NCBI GenBank assembly: GCA_023213395.1
Contig: CM041465.1
Coordinates: 191,525,741 to 191,589,740 of the forward strand
Length of the DNA stretch: 64,000 nucleotides
From: Cycas panzhihuaensis
Lineage: Eukaryota > Cycadophyta
Direction of reading: 5' to 3'
The notes beneath the pieces were generated by a model. It saw only the letters and a program-made list of their open reading frames with translations, made no database searches and had not been told where the DNA came from. Made by a program: the position numbers and the translations under genes. This document shows, piece after piece, positions 44,481 to 56,436 of the stretch (positions are counted from its first letter, which is position 1; the number at the start of each line of letters is the position of its first letter).

Positions 44481-45522
44481 CTATAAGAACTAGATCAATG
44501 ATAAGCAACAAGTTCAATAGTTGAAATGTTTCTTCACACAAATCTATCTATATGAATTTGGTACCCTTCTAAAAGAAGCGATTAGTCCTGCAATTCTAGA
44601 AAAGTTTTTGTTACCCTTTGAAAGTATAACAATTAAAAAAAATTTGGCTTACGCTAAGGGGAAAGGCCTTGGGTTAGGTTGTATAGGGTTATTCTCAGCA
44701 TACAACCAAATATTGTGTAGAAGCCTCAATATAAGGGAGAAATAATTCACAGAGGATACTGATAAGGCTCACTTAGGTAAGAAGGACAAGATAATGGGAG
44801 GCATAAATAGTTCAAAAGAATATTTCTCCATAGCATACTTTCCTATAAGAGAGCGCCATAAGTACATGAGAGACCAAATAAATGAGCTATCCTAAGTTGC
44901 CACAATCTTAGTTCTTAGGGATAACTCATTTTATATTTGAAGTGTCTTTTAATTGATTTATAGAAAGACCAAATGGAAGGGATAAGATGGTGGGCTCCAC
45001 TTTTCTTATTAACTTGCATCCTTGTTATTTTTTTTCTACAAAATTGCTAAAGGAAGAAGTTGACTTAGTGGATAATGATCACATAAGAGGTCATCATATG
45101 AGAAATGATCCTGTAGAAGAAAGGTTTACAAAGTTATATTCTTACTAATTTTGTTCTTGTGACCTCAAGAGCCACATTGTATACCTTTTATGCTTCAAGA
45201 TAATTTTCAAGAGAAAGTTGGAAAGCGAAAAGTGGGAAGACTAAAATGAGACGATGGGCCACACTTTATAACTTTTAAGTAATTCATGGGAAAATGATCC
45301 ATAGGAATAAATATCTAGTGATAACTTCGTAAAATATTCTCCTAAAAAATCACTCAAATTCAAACATACATTTCAAAAAATAATCATCACATGGAAAGTC
45401 ACCTTGTGGGAAGAATCAATGTAGGAAAAAGAAATGAAAAATATAATAAAGCATTTCCATGAGTAACTTCCCATGGAAGGAGGCCTTTTCATTAGGCTTG
45501 ATTACTAAAGTGGGAATCAAAA
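44481..45522. other. Unassigned sequence with one unexplained open stretch
   Basis: 44521-44745 on the plus strand is open for 74 codons and, with one stop, remains readable to about 44897 (AKGKGLGLGCIGLF, FPIRERHKYMRDQINEL). No domain is recognisable, and codon or motif support is lacking. The rest is purine-rich and non-coding. It could be the interior of an old element. Confidence 0.35.
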
Positions 45523-45833
45523 TATTAGAAATCATAGACAAATAGATCAGTTATGTACATAATGAGCATGAAATAAACAAGCACACGGTAGAATATACAT
45601 GGGAAACTTTACGGTAAAAGCCCACCATAGAATATGTATTACATTTATATAGAATAACATAAGGTACAATGGACTTTGGATACCTTTATATAGATCCATA
45701 AGTACCTCAAATACTACATTGGTATTACATTTGTCAGCTTACAATAATATCATAATATTACATCATAATATTCATATAATATTTTACTGCATTTACATTA
45801 GTTGGGATAAGTGGATATAATGCCACTTTAATA
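45523..45833 (-). repeat. 3' LTR of minus-strand copia (311 bp)
   Basis: Plus strand TATTAGAAATCATAG to GCCACTTTAATA, matching 57468-57777. The adjacent CCCCCCTTAATG is the complement of the polypurine tract CATTAAGGGGGG. Confidence 0.88.
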
Positions 45834-45845
45834 TCCCCCCTTAAT
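45834..45845 (-). promoter_or_regulatory. Polypurine tract of minus-strand copia
   Basis: On the minus strand CATTAAGGGGGGA lies directly before TATTAAAGTGGC, the LTR start. Confidence 0.82.
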
Positions 45846-46960
45846 GTAAATGTGGGGTCTTGAAAGCAATATTAGGCTTAGTATGAGTTAATTAAATCAA
45901 ACTCCCTACTAATTACCAATATAAAGTCCCATTTATAGTTGGCTTATCCATATCATTTAGAAGTTTTGTGCCCTTTACATATGGTGTCTTCATTGATTTG
46001 TAGTCTTTCATCCTAAACCTCTCAAGTAGAGATTGAGCATACCTTGATTGCAACATCATGATGTGATCATCCATCTACTTAATCTCAATACCCAAGAAGT
46101 AATGAAGATGCCCAAGATATTTGATATCAAAAGTATGGGCCAAATAGGCCTTTGTAGCTATAATAAATTTATTACAATTATTGTAAGAACAAGATCATCA
46201 ACATACAATACAATAATAACTATTGTAGTTTCACTCTTTAGAATATAAATACTTGGCTTTAATTTTGTTCTCACAAAACTATATTTCTTCAATCTAGCAT
46301 TAATCTTATCATATCAAGCATGCGTACTTATTTTAGACCATAGAGAGATTTCTTCAAATGATACACAAGATGCTCCTGACCTTCATTCACAGAATTAAGA
46401 GGTCAATTGCTGTAGATCTCCTCTAAGTCTCCATTAAGGAATTCTAACTTTACATCCATTTATGTGACTACCAACTAAATGTACCTAGCCAATCAAGGAT
46501 CAATCAAATCATAGATATCTTGGAGACTCCTCATGGCCAATTCCTTCTTTTTGTTTGAAACCATGTGCAACAAGTCTAGCCTTATACTTGTCTACCTCTT
46601 CGTTGGAATGATACTTAGTCTTATAAACCTACTTGTAACCAACCAGGCTCTTAGAGGGAGGTAAGGGAACCGAATCCTATGTATCATTCTTTATGAGAAA
46701 ACTATACTCCTCCTCCATTATAGCTCTCCATCGTGGGTCTTCTTTTATTTCTTCATATGAAATACAATCATTGGAATCGTTGGTATCCACCACCAAAGCT
46801 TGATTGGCATGCTAACTCTTAATTCTCTAACCATCTTCTAGATCTTCAACAATCACACCAAAGTCCTCAATGGCTTTCTTAGCCCATAATGGAACATAGA
46901 GTGTTTTCCATACCTCTACTTGCAATAGTTCCTCATCATTACTCCCACTAGGTCCTACTT
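45846..46960 (-). pseudogene. Copia RT and 3' pol of minus-strand element
   Basis: On the minus strand, RT is readable with KKSLYGLK near 46365-46340 and an intact catalytic box LYVDDLVLT near 46215-46185. Upstream pieces around 46640-46400 fit the RT N-terminal region. The expected RNase H C-terminus is not clearly readable before the polypurine tract. The distance from the catalytic box to the LTR is only about 350 bases, so RNase H and the connection domain are probably deleted. Confidence 0.75.
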
Positions 46961-48420
46961 CTATTTCGGGCATAAAGTTAGGCTTATAAACCTCTACACC
47001 TATTGAACCACATATTGGAAAGAGAAGAAGTGTGGAGGATAGAACTTGTCTTCAAATGACCCCTTAGTATGATACATCATTGATTCATAAAACTTCACAT
47101 CCTGACTAATCAAAAGTTTCTTACCCTATGATTCCCAAAGTCTATAAGCCTTACTCTCTTATAAGTACTCCAAAAGAATGTACTTCAAACTCTTATGATC
47201 CAACTTTTTTTAATGTATGTCTAGGATGTATGCATATGCAATGCACCCAAATACCTTGAAATAGTTAATAAAAGGTTTTTAATTGGTTTAATATTCTTCT
47301 AGGAAAATGCCATGAACAACCTTAGTAGGTATCCTATTCAAAATATAAATAGTTATTATAATAGCTTTTGCCCAAAACATAGGAGGTAGATTCTTACCAT
47401 ACACCATATACCTCACCATCTCCATCATGGTATAATTCTTTCTTTCTACAACACCATTTTGCTATGGGGTATATGAGGCTATTAACTCTCATTTAATATC
47501 ATGATCAAGGCTGAATTAATTAAAGGCATTATTGTCATACTCCTTTCTATTATCATACATTAAAATATTTATTTTCTTATCACACTCATTTTTAACACTA
47601 ACTTTCCATTCACAAAATCTATCAAATACTTTAGACTTATTCTTCAAAAAATATACCTAGGATTTTCTATTAAGATCATCTATAAACACAAGAATAAATC
47701 AAGCACCAAAAATATAAGGATTGGATAAAGGACCCATGAAGTTAGTATGGACAAGTTCCAACTTCTTCTTTGCTCTCCATGCACTATCCCTAACAAATGG
47801 ATAATGATAGTGCTTTCTATATATGCATCTTTCACAAACACCCTCTGAATATTGGACATATGGCGACCCTACCACTATCTTCAATTTATTCATTAAGTCG
47901 ATGATTCTATAGTTAAGATGACCTAAATGCTTATGCTATAACTCACTCATATAATCAACATTAGCAATAAAATCATAAGAATTATATTAGGCTCTAAATT
48001 TCTCAAATACCCAAAAGTTATCTTGCACTCTCCTAGTAGCAATAATAGAGAAGTTCTTCTTAGGATCCTTAACTATACATTTATTATTATAAAGCTCAAT
48101 TTTTATACATTGCTTACAGATTTCCTAGTTAGAAAGAAAATTAAACTTCATCTTAGGCACATAGTAAACACCATTGAATGTATCTCCTACAAGTAAAACA
48201 AAACCAACACCTTTTACAGACAAAACACAAGCATCCCTAAGAATTACGTTAGTATCACTTCTACTTGCATCCATAGCATCAAATTTTGCTTCCGATAGGT
48301 GATGTGTTTTAAGCACCGAATCTAAGATCCAAGAGTCCTTTTAAGTTGACTCAGATGACAATGTTAAAAACCTAATGAAATATATAACTACACTCTTCCC
48401 ATTATCATCTTAGTTAGCTT
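46961..48420 (-). pseudogene. Copia protease, pre-integrase and integrase of minus-strand element
   Basis: Protease region near 48345-48125: WILDSVLKTHH, where families have WILDSGASxHM (the catalytic D-S-G is changed), then GVYYVPKMKFNFLS. Pre-integrase near 47925-47760 holds HKHLGHLNYRIIDLMNKLK and VCERCIYRKHYHYPF. The core begins HTNFMGPLS (first Asp changed to Asn). Beyond it, VVERKNYTMMEMVRYM near 47455-47410 keeps the catalytic Glu, and FKVFGCIAYAYILD lies near 47250. Several stops. Confidence 0.87.
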
Positions 48421-49180
48421 TGTGTTTATCTTGCTTCTTGAACTAACAATTGCTTTCCTTTATGGCCCTCTTTCTTATAGTAATTGCATTTACCTATGAA
48501 CTTCTTCTTCTCCTGAGAGGTTTCACATATTTTTTGTGTAGATTTGTGCTCCTAAACTACATCCTTTCTTTGAGTCTTCAGACTAAAACCTAATTTGAAC
48601 TAGAACTAGAAAGCATCCCATGATGCTTCAACTTGGCATCTCCTACTAGAATTAGGTTTTTCAGTGACTCAAATAATTCATCTTCCATAACTTCATTTCT
48701 TGCATAGATAGTTTAGAACGTTCCAAATGTAATAGGCAACTTTGACATAATAATGGCAAAAAGTAATGTATCATCAATTGAGTTTGACTTCAATTCATCC
48801 ATCATATTCCTCAAATCAGTGATTTTATTCAGGTAAGAACTAATGTTGTTCTTATCTTCTACCTTAGAATTCAACAATTCCATCATAAGAATAACATGAC
48901 AATTGGTTTTCTTCTTCTCAAATGTCTGACATAGTTTGGTCTAGATTTCATATGGAGTTTTAAGGTTGTGGATTAAAGCTCTATAATCTAGAGCTAAAGA
49001 TAACTTAAGTAACCCTATAGACATGAATTATTTCTCCTTAGAATGAATACATTCTCTCTCATCTAAGGGAATGCTTAATGATTCAAATTTGGTAATTCCC
49101 CAAAGCTAGTTAACCATGAGGACCGGCCCATATTTGCCTCTATTCATTGAAGTTATTTCTATTAAAAGTAATCAATGGAA
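48421..49180 (-). pseudogene. Copia gag of minus-strand element
   Basis: On the minus strand from about 49165: GPVLMVN, then FESLSIPLDERECIHSKEK, LSLALDYRALIHNLKTPYEI and MMELLNSKVEDKNNISSYLN. MMDELKSNSIDDTLLFAI follows, which is the body of a copia gag. A zinc knuckle near 48480-48440 reads CNYYKKEGHKGKQL, with the second and fourth Cys lost from CX2CX4HX4C. Frame is well kept between about 49050 and 48700, with few stops. Confidence 0.82.
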
Positions 49181-49413
49181 CTAGCTTCTCTATGACTTAA
49201 AAATGGTAAATATAAGACCCTAAACCAATCTCCAATAGGTTGTATTCCCTCACATAATAATTTATTCAATCACCTAAAGTTTAAAGCTTCATAAAATTGA
49301 TAAATACTTAAAAATATGCCAATAAACTGCTAAAGAAAAGAATAAATCTAAACACTTCACTCCATAAGTTTGATTTAATAATACTATTATAAAAATTAAA
49401 TAAAACACCTTGA
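49181..49413 (-). other. Leader of minus-strand copia, gag-proximal part
   Basis: Short non-coding stretch between gag and the inserted gypsy element. It continues at 55965-57456. Confidence 0.6.
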
Positions 49414-49418
49414 ATCAA
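49414..49418. repeat. Target-site duplication ATCAA, left
   Basis: Direct repeat of 55960-55964, flanking the gypsy element. Confidence 0.88.
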
Positions 49419-50384
49419 TGATCCCAGAGTGGAGTGTGATTGGTAAAGAAATCAATTACCAATCTTTTTCCTTGAGATCCTAGGGTGTTAGTGTAAAATT
49501 CCCAATAACATTAATAAAAGAGTGAGCCCATAAAATGATACTTTACACCAACTCATGCATACTTGTCATTACTCCAAGGTAAGAAGAATAATACTTTTAT
49601 TAAGCTAGAAAAACCTTCATTTAATGGTAGAGAAAACAACTAGTAAAGAATATGCAAGTTATAATAAAGAAATGATATAATAATACCACAAGGGGCCTCT
49701 AACTTCCTAAGACTCCTTCAACAAAGCTCTCACTCTCCAAAATGGATGCTTAAAGTGTTGAAATTTGCCTTCTTTATGGTCTCCAACACCTTCTAAGTGT
49801 TGCCTCAATATTGCTCCCAAGTCAAGTGTCTCCCATACACAAGAACCAAGTATCCAACATTGTAAATGAGCTCAATAGGGCTTAATTTATAGAAATAAAT
49901 CTATGAACAACCAAGATGCATGCATTCCAAGTGGCATTCATGAAAGTCCAATCACCAACAACCAAAATGCATGTTATCCAAGTGACATTCATGCAAATTT
50001 AAAAACTTGTAGCTTGGTACCTAGTGCTAACAAACTCCAATTGAGCTCAAATTTTGTACACATATAGATACAAATGTATCCTTTATATCCTAAAAGTTTC
50101 AAATAATTTGGATATCATTTGCCTCTATTTTCACTTATTTAAAAATAGTATGTGTTTGTCATTTTTTTGATAGTTGTGAGAGCTATTTTCTACAAAACAA
50201 GGCTTTCCATCTAATTAAATGCTATTTTTTGGACCCTTTTTTTCACACATGTACTGGGATGTGTCTTCTTCCTTTCCATAAAATTTCACATTATTTTGAC
50301 ACCATTTGGTCCTATTTCTTTTAGTTGTACTAATGCCTAGTATTTTTTGCTTCTTGTGGATATAAAATAGATCCTCTTATATCA
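49419..50384 (-). repeat. 3' LTR of gypsy element (966 bp)
   Basis: Plus strand TGATCCCAGAGTGG to CTCTTATATCA; pairs with 54998-55959. On the minus strand it is preceded by GGAAGGGGAGCCA, the polypurine tract at about 50397-50385. Confidence 0.92.
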
Positions 50385-51690
50385 TGGCTCCCCTTCCTTG
50401 GAAAATAACCAACTCCTACTTAGCTTAGAATTGAAGATGGGGGAAGTGTTGTTCTCCTTGTTGCCTACTAAACCACTTGGACTTACTAGATAACTGTCAT
50501 GCTCCTCCAATCGTAAAAGATTTATGTGTCTTATATCTTGTTTTGGTGGATTTTCTCTCCAAGATATAATCCTCCTTAAGAGGTTCTTCACTCTCCAAAT
50601 ATAAGTCATCAACTGAAGGTAAAGTGAACTAGTCTTACTCCTCATCTAGTATGAATAGCTCAAAGAGTTTCAAGTATTCAACAATTTATCATCGAATATA
50701 TTTTCATATAAGGTGGAAGATCAAGTTGGAAAGCATTGCCACTTACTTTTCTCAAAATCTTGAATGGTCCATACCTTATAGGTTTGAGTTTCTTGCCTTC
50801 TCCTTTTAACCTCTCCTTGCTTAAGTATAACCATACCAAATCTCCTTCTTGAAAGGTACACTCTTGCCTATGCTTGTCATGTCTTTCCTTGTACTTTTAC
50901 TGAGTCCTTAGAAGTTGATCATGTACTTCTTTATGGACTCTTTAGATCTTCTCCAAGTATCTTAATGCCTTAGCATGCCCCTCCTTCTCTTTGGTAGATC
51001 CTTCCTTAACTTATATGGAAAACTCCAACTCAAATAGACTTTGAGGCAAGTATCCCAAACAAAATTCAAAAGGTTATTTAGAGTGTGATGAATGCATTTC
51101 TGTATTAAATGCAAATTGTAGAAAAGCCAATGCTATCCCAAGTTTTTAGATGCTTGGAATAGTATCCTCAAATATACCAAAGTTCTATTCACTACTTTGG
51201 TTTATCCATTTGTTTGAAGATGAAAACTTGTACTCCTCTTCAATTTGGTGTTTATCATCTCCCATAGTATTTTCTAAAATGATAAAAAGAATCGAGTGTT
51301 CTTATCGTAAATGATGGAAGAAGGCAAGCCAAAATTCTTCTATACATGCTCAAAAAACAACTTAGCTACCCCTACTCCTATGATTGTCTTCTTACAAGGT
51401 ATTAAATATATCATTTTATTAAACCTATCTACAACAACAAAGAGATAGTCATGTCCCTTTTTAGGCATGGGAAGTCCCCCTAAGAAATCTATAAAGATAC
51501 TTTCCCAAGGCCTAGTGGGAATAGGTAGTGGTGTATACAATCCTAAGTTTCTGGTAGAAGGCTTAGAAGTATTACATACTACACATCCTTTTACATATTT
51601 GCTTACATCATTTTACATCTTTGGCCATACAACATATCTTCTTAAGTTTGTTAAAGTCTTCTCTACACCAAAATGACCAACATTTTAGAA
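50385..51690 (-). pseudogene. Gypsy integrase
   Basis: On the minus strand, 51540-51340 is open with the core start LPIPTRPWESIFIDFLGGLP, MPKKGHDYLFVVVDRFNKM and KKTIIGVGVAKLF. The preceding CVVCNTSKPSTRN-like piece near 51580 is the end of the zinc region. The core continues with YDKNTRFFLSFWKIL near 51310. The C-terminal part near 50770-50700 has a GPFKILRKV block (GPY/F type). A last open stretch, 50645-50382, carries an acidic tail reaching the polypurine tract. Stops and frame breaks are present; the length is otherwise normal. Confidence 0.88.
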
Positions 51691-51907
51691 GTATGGGCTT
51701 CTAAGCCACTTGATCTTGTCTCCTTTAATGGAACATAGAGATGCTCCCTTTGAAAAGTAGACCATCCTTCCAATCAATATGGGAAGGTCTTCCTTCGTTA
51801 AGTTCTCTAATTCTCCCTTCAAGGATTCATCTTCATGGTGCGGTCTTTATACTCTTCATGATGGATTAGCTCCACCTTCAAACTCATAAGAGAACTACAA
51901 ACAAAAG

Positions 51908-51943
51908 TAGAAGAAGAAGAAGAAGAAGAAGAAGAAGAAGAAG

Positions 51944-51973
<30 letters not shown>
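51908..51973. repeat. (GAA)n trinucleotide tract
   Basis: About 21 GAA units on the plus strand, lying in the link between RNase H and integrase of the gypsy element. On the minus strand it reads as a run of Leu, Phe or Ser depending on frame. Probably expanded after the element died. Confidence 0.92.
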
Positions 51974-51975
<2 letters not shown>

Positions 51976-51979
51976 GAAT

Positions 51980-53300
51980 AAGGTGGTCTATATAAAATAT
52001 CAATAATTTTGTTAGTAGATCCCTTTTTATACTTAATTATAATATGGAATTATTATAAATAACTCATCCACTCTTGCTTGCTGTAGTTTACTTTGGGTTT
52101 ACAAAATTGAAGAGGCTTATGGTTGGTATGAACTACAACCTCTTTTAAGCAAGTAGGATGTCCAATGCTACATACTTGATGTAGTATGAACATTTCCGAT
52201 TATATGTTCGATAGTTTTTACTTGAGGAGTGAAGACTTTGAATGGTAAGCAATAGGCTTCCCATCTTAAATAAGTATAACTCCCATTGCATTTCCACTGT
52301 GCATCAACTTCTACTTCAAAAGTCCTTTGTAAATTTGGCATTGCCAAAATTGATGCTTCACAAAAGTTTCTTTCTCCTTAGAACCCCAAGCAAATTTTTT
52401 ACTAACTTTTGTCAATCCATATAGAGGTGTTGCAACTTGTGAAAAATGAAGAATAAACTTTCTCAAGTATTAACAAGCTCCTAAAAAACTTCTCACCTTT
52501 GTGGTGTTGGTTGGCCTAGGCCATTTGAGGATGGCTTGAGTCTTGAATGGATCGATGCTCAACTTTCCTACTCTAACCATAAAGCCTAAGAAGACTAAGT
52601 TCTCCTTGCCAAATTCACATTTCTTCACATTAATCTTCAAATGATTCTTAGCCAAAGTCTTCAAAACTTCTTCTATATGCTGCAAATGTTCCTCCCATGT
52701 GTTGTTAAGAATCAAAATATCATCAAGATAGACAACCATAAAATTATCCAAGTAAGGCCTTAACACTTTATTCATTATCCTCATGAATATTATGGGAATA
52801 TTGTGTAATCCGAAAGGCATACCCATCCATTCAAAGAGTTCTTGCTTTGTTTTGAAGGCTATCTTCCTTTGACCCTAACTTGGTGATAACTACTTCTCAA
52901 ATCCAACGTAGTAAAATAATAAGCATGTTAAATTTGATCAAGCAAATAATCTATGTGAGGTAATGGATAGTAATTTTTAATTGTGATTTTATTCAAAGCA
53001 TGAAAGTCTACACACATTCTCCATCTTCCATCCTTCTTAGGCACCAAGACAATTGGTGACCCACAAGGTGAACATGAAGGTCTTATGACCCCTTGATCAA
53101 GTAACTCCTTAACTGGCCTCTCTACAATGGATTGCCTATACAAAGTAATATTAGGCATTGGTGCATCTCCTACAAGAGTGATTTCATGCTCTATCTTTCT
53201 CTTTGGTAATAGCCCATCAACATGTTGAAATAGAATGTCATACCTTGTCTTTAACTCCTCAATTTGTTGCATTTGTTTAGGTGACATAAGAAGAGTATGA
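51980..53300 (-). pseudogene. Gypsy reverse transcriptase and RNase H
   Basis: RT is well preserved. 53287-52928 (minus) holds the region before RT, then ELLDQGVIRPSCSPCGSPIV, LVPKKDGRWRMCVDFHALNK and YPLPHIDYLLDQI. After a stop, TLDLRSSYHQVRVK follows. 52826-52470 holds MPFGLHNIPIIFMRIMNKVL (usually MPFGLxNAPATF), an intact catalytic box VVYLDDILI, and GKLSIDPFKTQAILKWPRP. The connection and RNase H follow with stops (YLRKFILHFSQVATPLYGLT; KPIAYHSK near 52255). Only a few stops and frame breaks interrupt RT. Confidence 0.93.
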
Positions 53301-53673
53301 GTAGAAGGGCCTCTTTAATCTCTTGGCTCTTCTTTGCTTCTTACCATTAAGATGATAAATTTGCCAGATGCATTAGTCATCCTTTGCTTAAGTGGTCAAA
53401 GTAATGTCATCTTATCCAAGTGCTTCTTTGTAGTCTTTATGATGAAGCCCTTGTTATCCTTCATCAATCAATGCTTTCTCTCCCTTCAATAGAAAAGTGC
53501 ATCTTGATCCCATAAGTAGGACTCCTAAGTACAACATGACACACATCTAATGGTACCATATCATTATCACTTCATCAACAAAAGCATTAGTAATGAAAAA
53601 TTTAAGTGTACATTGTTTTAATATTTACATTTCTACATTGTTTTGATATTTGTATTTGTACATCTTTATGGAT
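53301..53673 (-). pseudogene. Gypsy protease C-terminal part and linker
   Basis: Minus-strand sequence between the protease active-site region and RT. It is readable only in fragments with several stops, such as VPLDVCHVVL near 53560. It is assigned by position within gag-pol. Confidence 0.55.
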
Positions 53674-54870
53674 CTAACCAAGAGGATATGGATGAGGGTG
53701 AGGAGTGGTTACTGACCCAATGCTCTTCACCAAATTTTTTGAGATCAAATTCTTTTGGCTTCTTAGATCTATATTGGCACCAATAGCATTATTTCCTTCT
53801 TGAAGCTTCAAGTGAAATAATTCCTCCTTTATAACATCATCTCCATAATTTGTAAGTAGAGTAACCTTCTCTTCTTCTCCTTCACTTTGAAGCTCCACTT
53901 CAAAAAGTAGTGCTTTCCCTTTTTCCTTCTTTCTTGATTTCATGTTCTTAATATGCTTTGGCTTTAGCTCTGGATGCAAATTCTAACACTTTTTTGCAAC
54001 ATGTCCACTAGTATCACAATGCTCACAATAGTTAGAACTTTAAACAAAATTAGTTCTTTTCTTCTTTGCTTCGCCTTTTAGATGAGTGCAATTTAGATTC
54101 TTTTCATGCTTATTAAGTAAAAGTAGAATTTTTAGATATAAGTGTAGGTTTTTGCTTTTACTTTATATTGCAATAGTTATTTTACTTGTTTTCTAATGGA
54201 TTAAACCTTAAAAGCCTTAGTTCCTTCCTTATGTAATCATGTAATCCTCTAATGAATTTTATGAGAGTGCTATGTTCATCCACATTAATACCAAGTAACA
54301 TGCCATGCTTGAAAATCAAGAAGTATAGTCTTGGATATATACACCTCTCCTTGGCATAAATATTACTAAGTGATGCATTGGTCTTCCTCATGATCTATGG
54401 GATAGTATTGCTTCTTTATTTCTTTCTTAAAATCCATCCAAAAAAAAGAAGATACATCATGAGTTTTCAAATATGCATTCCACCATATCAATGCATGTTT
54501 CCATAACTTGAGCCTAGAAAATGAAAGCTTTTGAGCATTACTATAAGTATAAATTGTGAAGTAGGTTTCAATTTAATCTAACCAATGGTCTAACTTTTAG
54601 CATTTACCTCTCCATCATAAGTTGAATATCTAACTTTGCCTCCACCTCAAGGGTCAATGAAATGAAGTACTCTTGTTTTCTTTAAATAAGTGCTTTAAGG
54701 TCTCCTCCTCTTCTTCTTCATGGTTTTGGTCATCCATGGATCCTCCTTCAACTTCTTTCTCTTTACCTTTGCCCTTAACTAGAGGTAGAAGTTGGGTTAT
54801 CATTTGTATCAAAACTTCTACATTCTTCTTAAGCTTGTCAACTGATTTCTATATTTTTCAGCCATGGTTC
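53674..54870 (-). pseudogene. Gypsy gag, zinc knuckle and protease start
   Basis: From about 54865 (minus): an N-terminal region with LIQMITQLLPLVKGKGKEKE and an acidic stretch, then capsid pieces KLWKHALIWWNAYLKTHD near 54520 and FKKEIKKQYYP. 54391-54182 follows with LIKFIRGLHDYIRKELRLLR. A perfect CX2CX4HX4C zinc knuckle, CEHCDTSGHVAKKC, lies near 54035-53990. The open stretch 53979-53674 begins right after it and reaches the protease active-site region, IDLRSQKNLISKNLVKSIG (D-[ST]-G altered to D-L-R). The tail PHPHPYPLG is typical of chromovirus-type proteases. Confidence 0.87.
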
Positions 54871-54978
54871 TTGGATTTTTCTTTATTTTGTTATGATTAC
54901 AATATAAGAAAAGCTTCTCCTTTATTTTGGTATCCATTCCTTATTTCTACCATTCAAGTCCCTACAACAAAGATCACA

Positions 54979-54991
54979 TGCTCTGATACCA
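54979..54991 (-). promoter_or_regulatory. Primer-binding site of gypsy element
   Basis: Plus-strand TGCTCTGATACCA, the complement of TGGTATCAGAGCA, six bases inside the 5' LTR. Confidence 0.9.
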
Positions 54992-54997
54992 AAAATA

Positions 54998-55959
54998 TAA
55001 TCCCAAAGTGGAGTGTGATTGGGGAAGAAATTAATTACCAATCTTTTTCCTTGAGATCCTAAGGTATTAGTGTAAAATTTCCAATAACATTAATAAAAGA
55101 GTGAGCCCATAAAAGGATACTCTACACCAACTCATACATACTTGCCCTTACTCCAAGGTAAAATAATGATACTTTTATGAAGCTAAAAACCTTTATTTAA
55201 TGGTAGAAAAAAATAACTAACAAAGAATAGGTAAGTTACAAGGAAGAAATTGTATAATAATACCACAAGGGCCTCCTACTTCCCAAGACTCCTTCAATAA
55301 AGCTCCCACTCTCTAAAATGGATACTTAAAGTGCTAAAATTTACCTCCTCTTTGGTCTCCAAGACCTTTCAAGTGTCAGCCTCAATGTTGGTCCTAAGTC
55401 AAGTGTCTCTCACATAAGAACCAAGTCTTCAATATTGTAAATAAGCTCAATAGTGCTCAATTTATAGAAATAAATCCATCAACAACTAAGATGCATATGT
55501 TCCAAGTGGCATTCATGCAAGTTCAATTGCCAACAACCAAAATGCATGTTATATAAGTGACATTCACTCAATTTTGAAAAGTTGCAACTTGGTACCTAGG
55601 GCTAAAAAACTCCAATTGAGCACAAATTTGGTATACGTATAGATGCATGTGTCCTCTTTATGTATTCAAAATTTTAGCTCATTTGGATATTATTTTCCCC
55701 TATTTTTACCAATTTAAAAATGATATGTATTTATTATGTTTTTGATGGTCAGGAGCTATTTTTTGTAAAACAAGGCTTGCAATCTAACCAACTGATATTT
55801 TTTGAATCCCACCTTTTGCAAATATGTAGTGGGATGTGTCTTTGTCATTTCCATAAAATTTCATATTATTTAGACACCTTTTGGTCCTATTTCTTTTAGT
55901 TGTGCCAATGCCTAGCATTTTCTACTTCTTATAGACATAAGGTAGATCCTCCTAGATCA
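54998..55959 (-). repeat. 5' LTR of gypsy element (962 bp)
   Basis: Partner of 49419-50384. Plus-strand start TAATCCCAAAGTGG, end CTCCTAGATCA. Confidence 0.92.
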
Positions 55960-55964
55960 ATCAA
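55960..55964. repeat. Target-site duplication ATCAA, right
   Basis: Matches 49414-49418 exactly. Confidence 0.88.
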
Positions 55965-56191
55965 TATAAAATCGATGTAATGATTAACAACTTCTATTTG
56001 CCCAAGCTACTTATCCATGCTTAATCTCAATAACACACCCTTTATCAATATACTAAAGTAGATATTTCTCATAATAACCACAAATATTTTCAATAAAGAA
56101 TACCCAAAACTTGTCACATGTCACATACATTTCACAATGTATAATCACTATAGTGTGCCTACTTGAAAAAGATACTTAATGAATCCCTTTA

Positions 56192-56195
<4 letters not shown>

Positions 56196-56226
<31 letters not shown>
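56196..56226. repeat. (TA)n microsatellite, short
   Basis: About 14 TA units in the copia leader. Confidence 0.88.
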
Positions 56227-56317
56227 TTATAATAATCAACAAAAAGGCCTTAAAATAAAATCGTGCCAACTTTATTCAAAAACACCTTATCACATTCATA
56301 TCAGCAAAGGGCAATTC

Positions 56318-56436
<119 letters not shown>

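Larger units (their letters stand above)
49419..55959 (-). mobile_element. Ty3/gypsy element, LTR to LTR, 6.5 kb (chromovirus-like)
   Basis: LTRs of 966 and 962 bp, termini TGAT...ATCA, target duplication ATCAA. On the minus strand: 5' LTR 55959-54998, primer-binding site, gag from about 54865, zinc knuckle, protease, RT, RNase H, integrase with GPY/F-like end, polypurine tract, 3' LTR 50384-49419. All gag-pol modules are present in order but carry stops and frameshifts. In the first 190 bases the LTRs differ at about 17 positions, so it is older than the gag-only element at 7780. It inserted into the leader of the copia element at 45523-57777. Confidence 0.93.
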
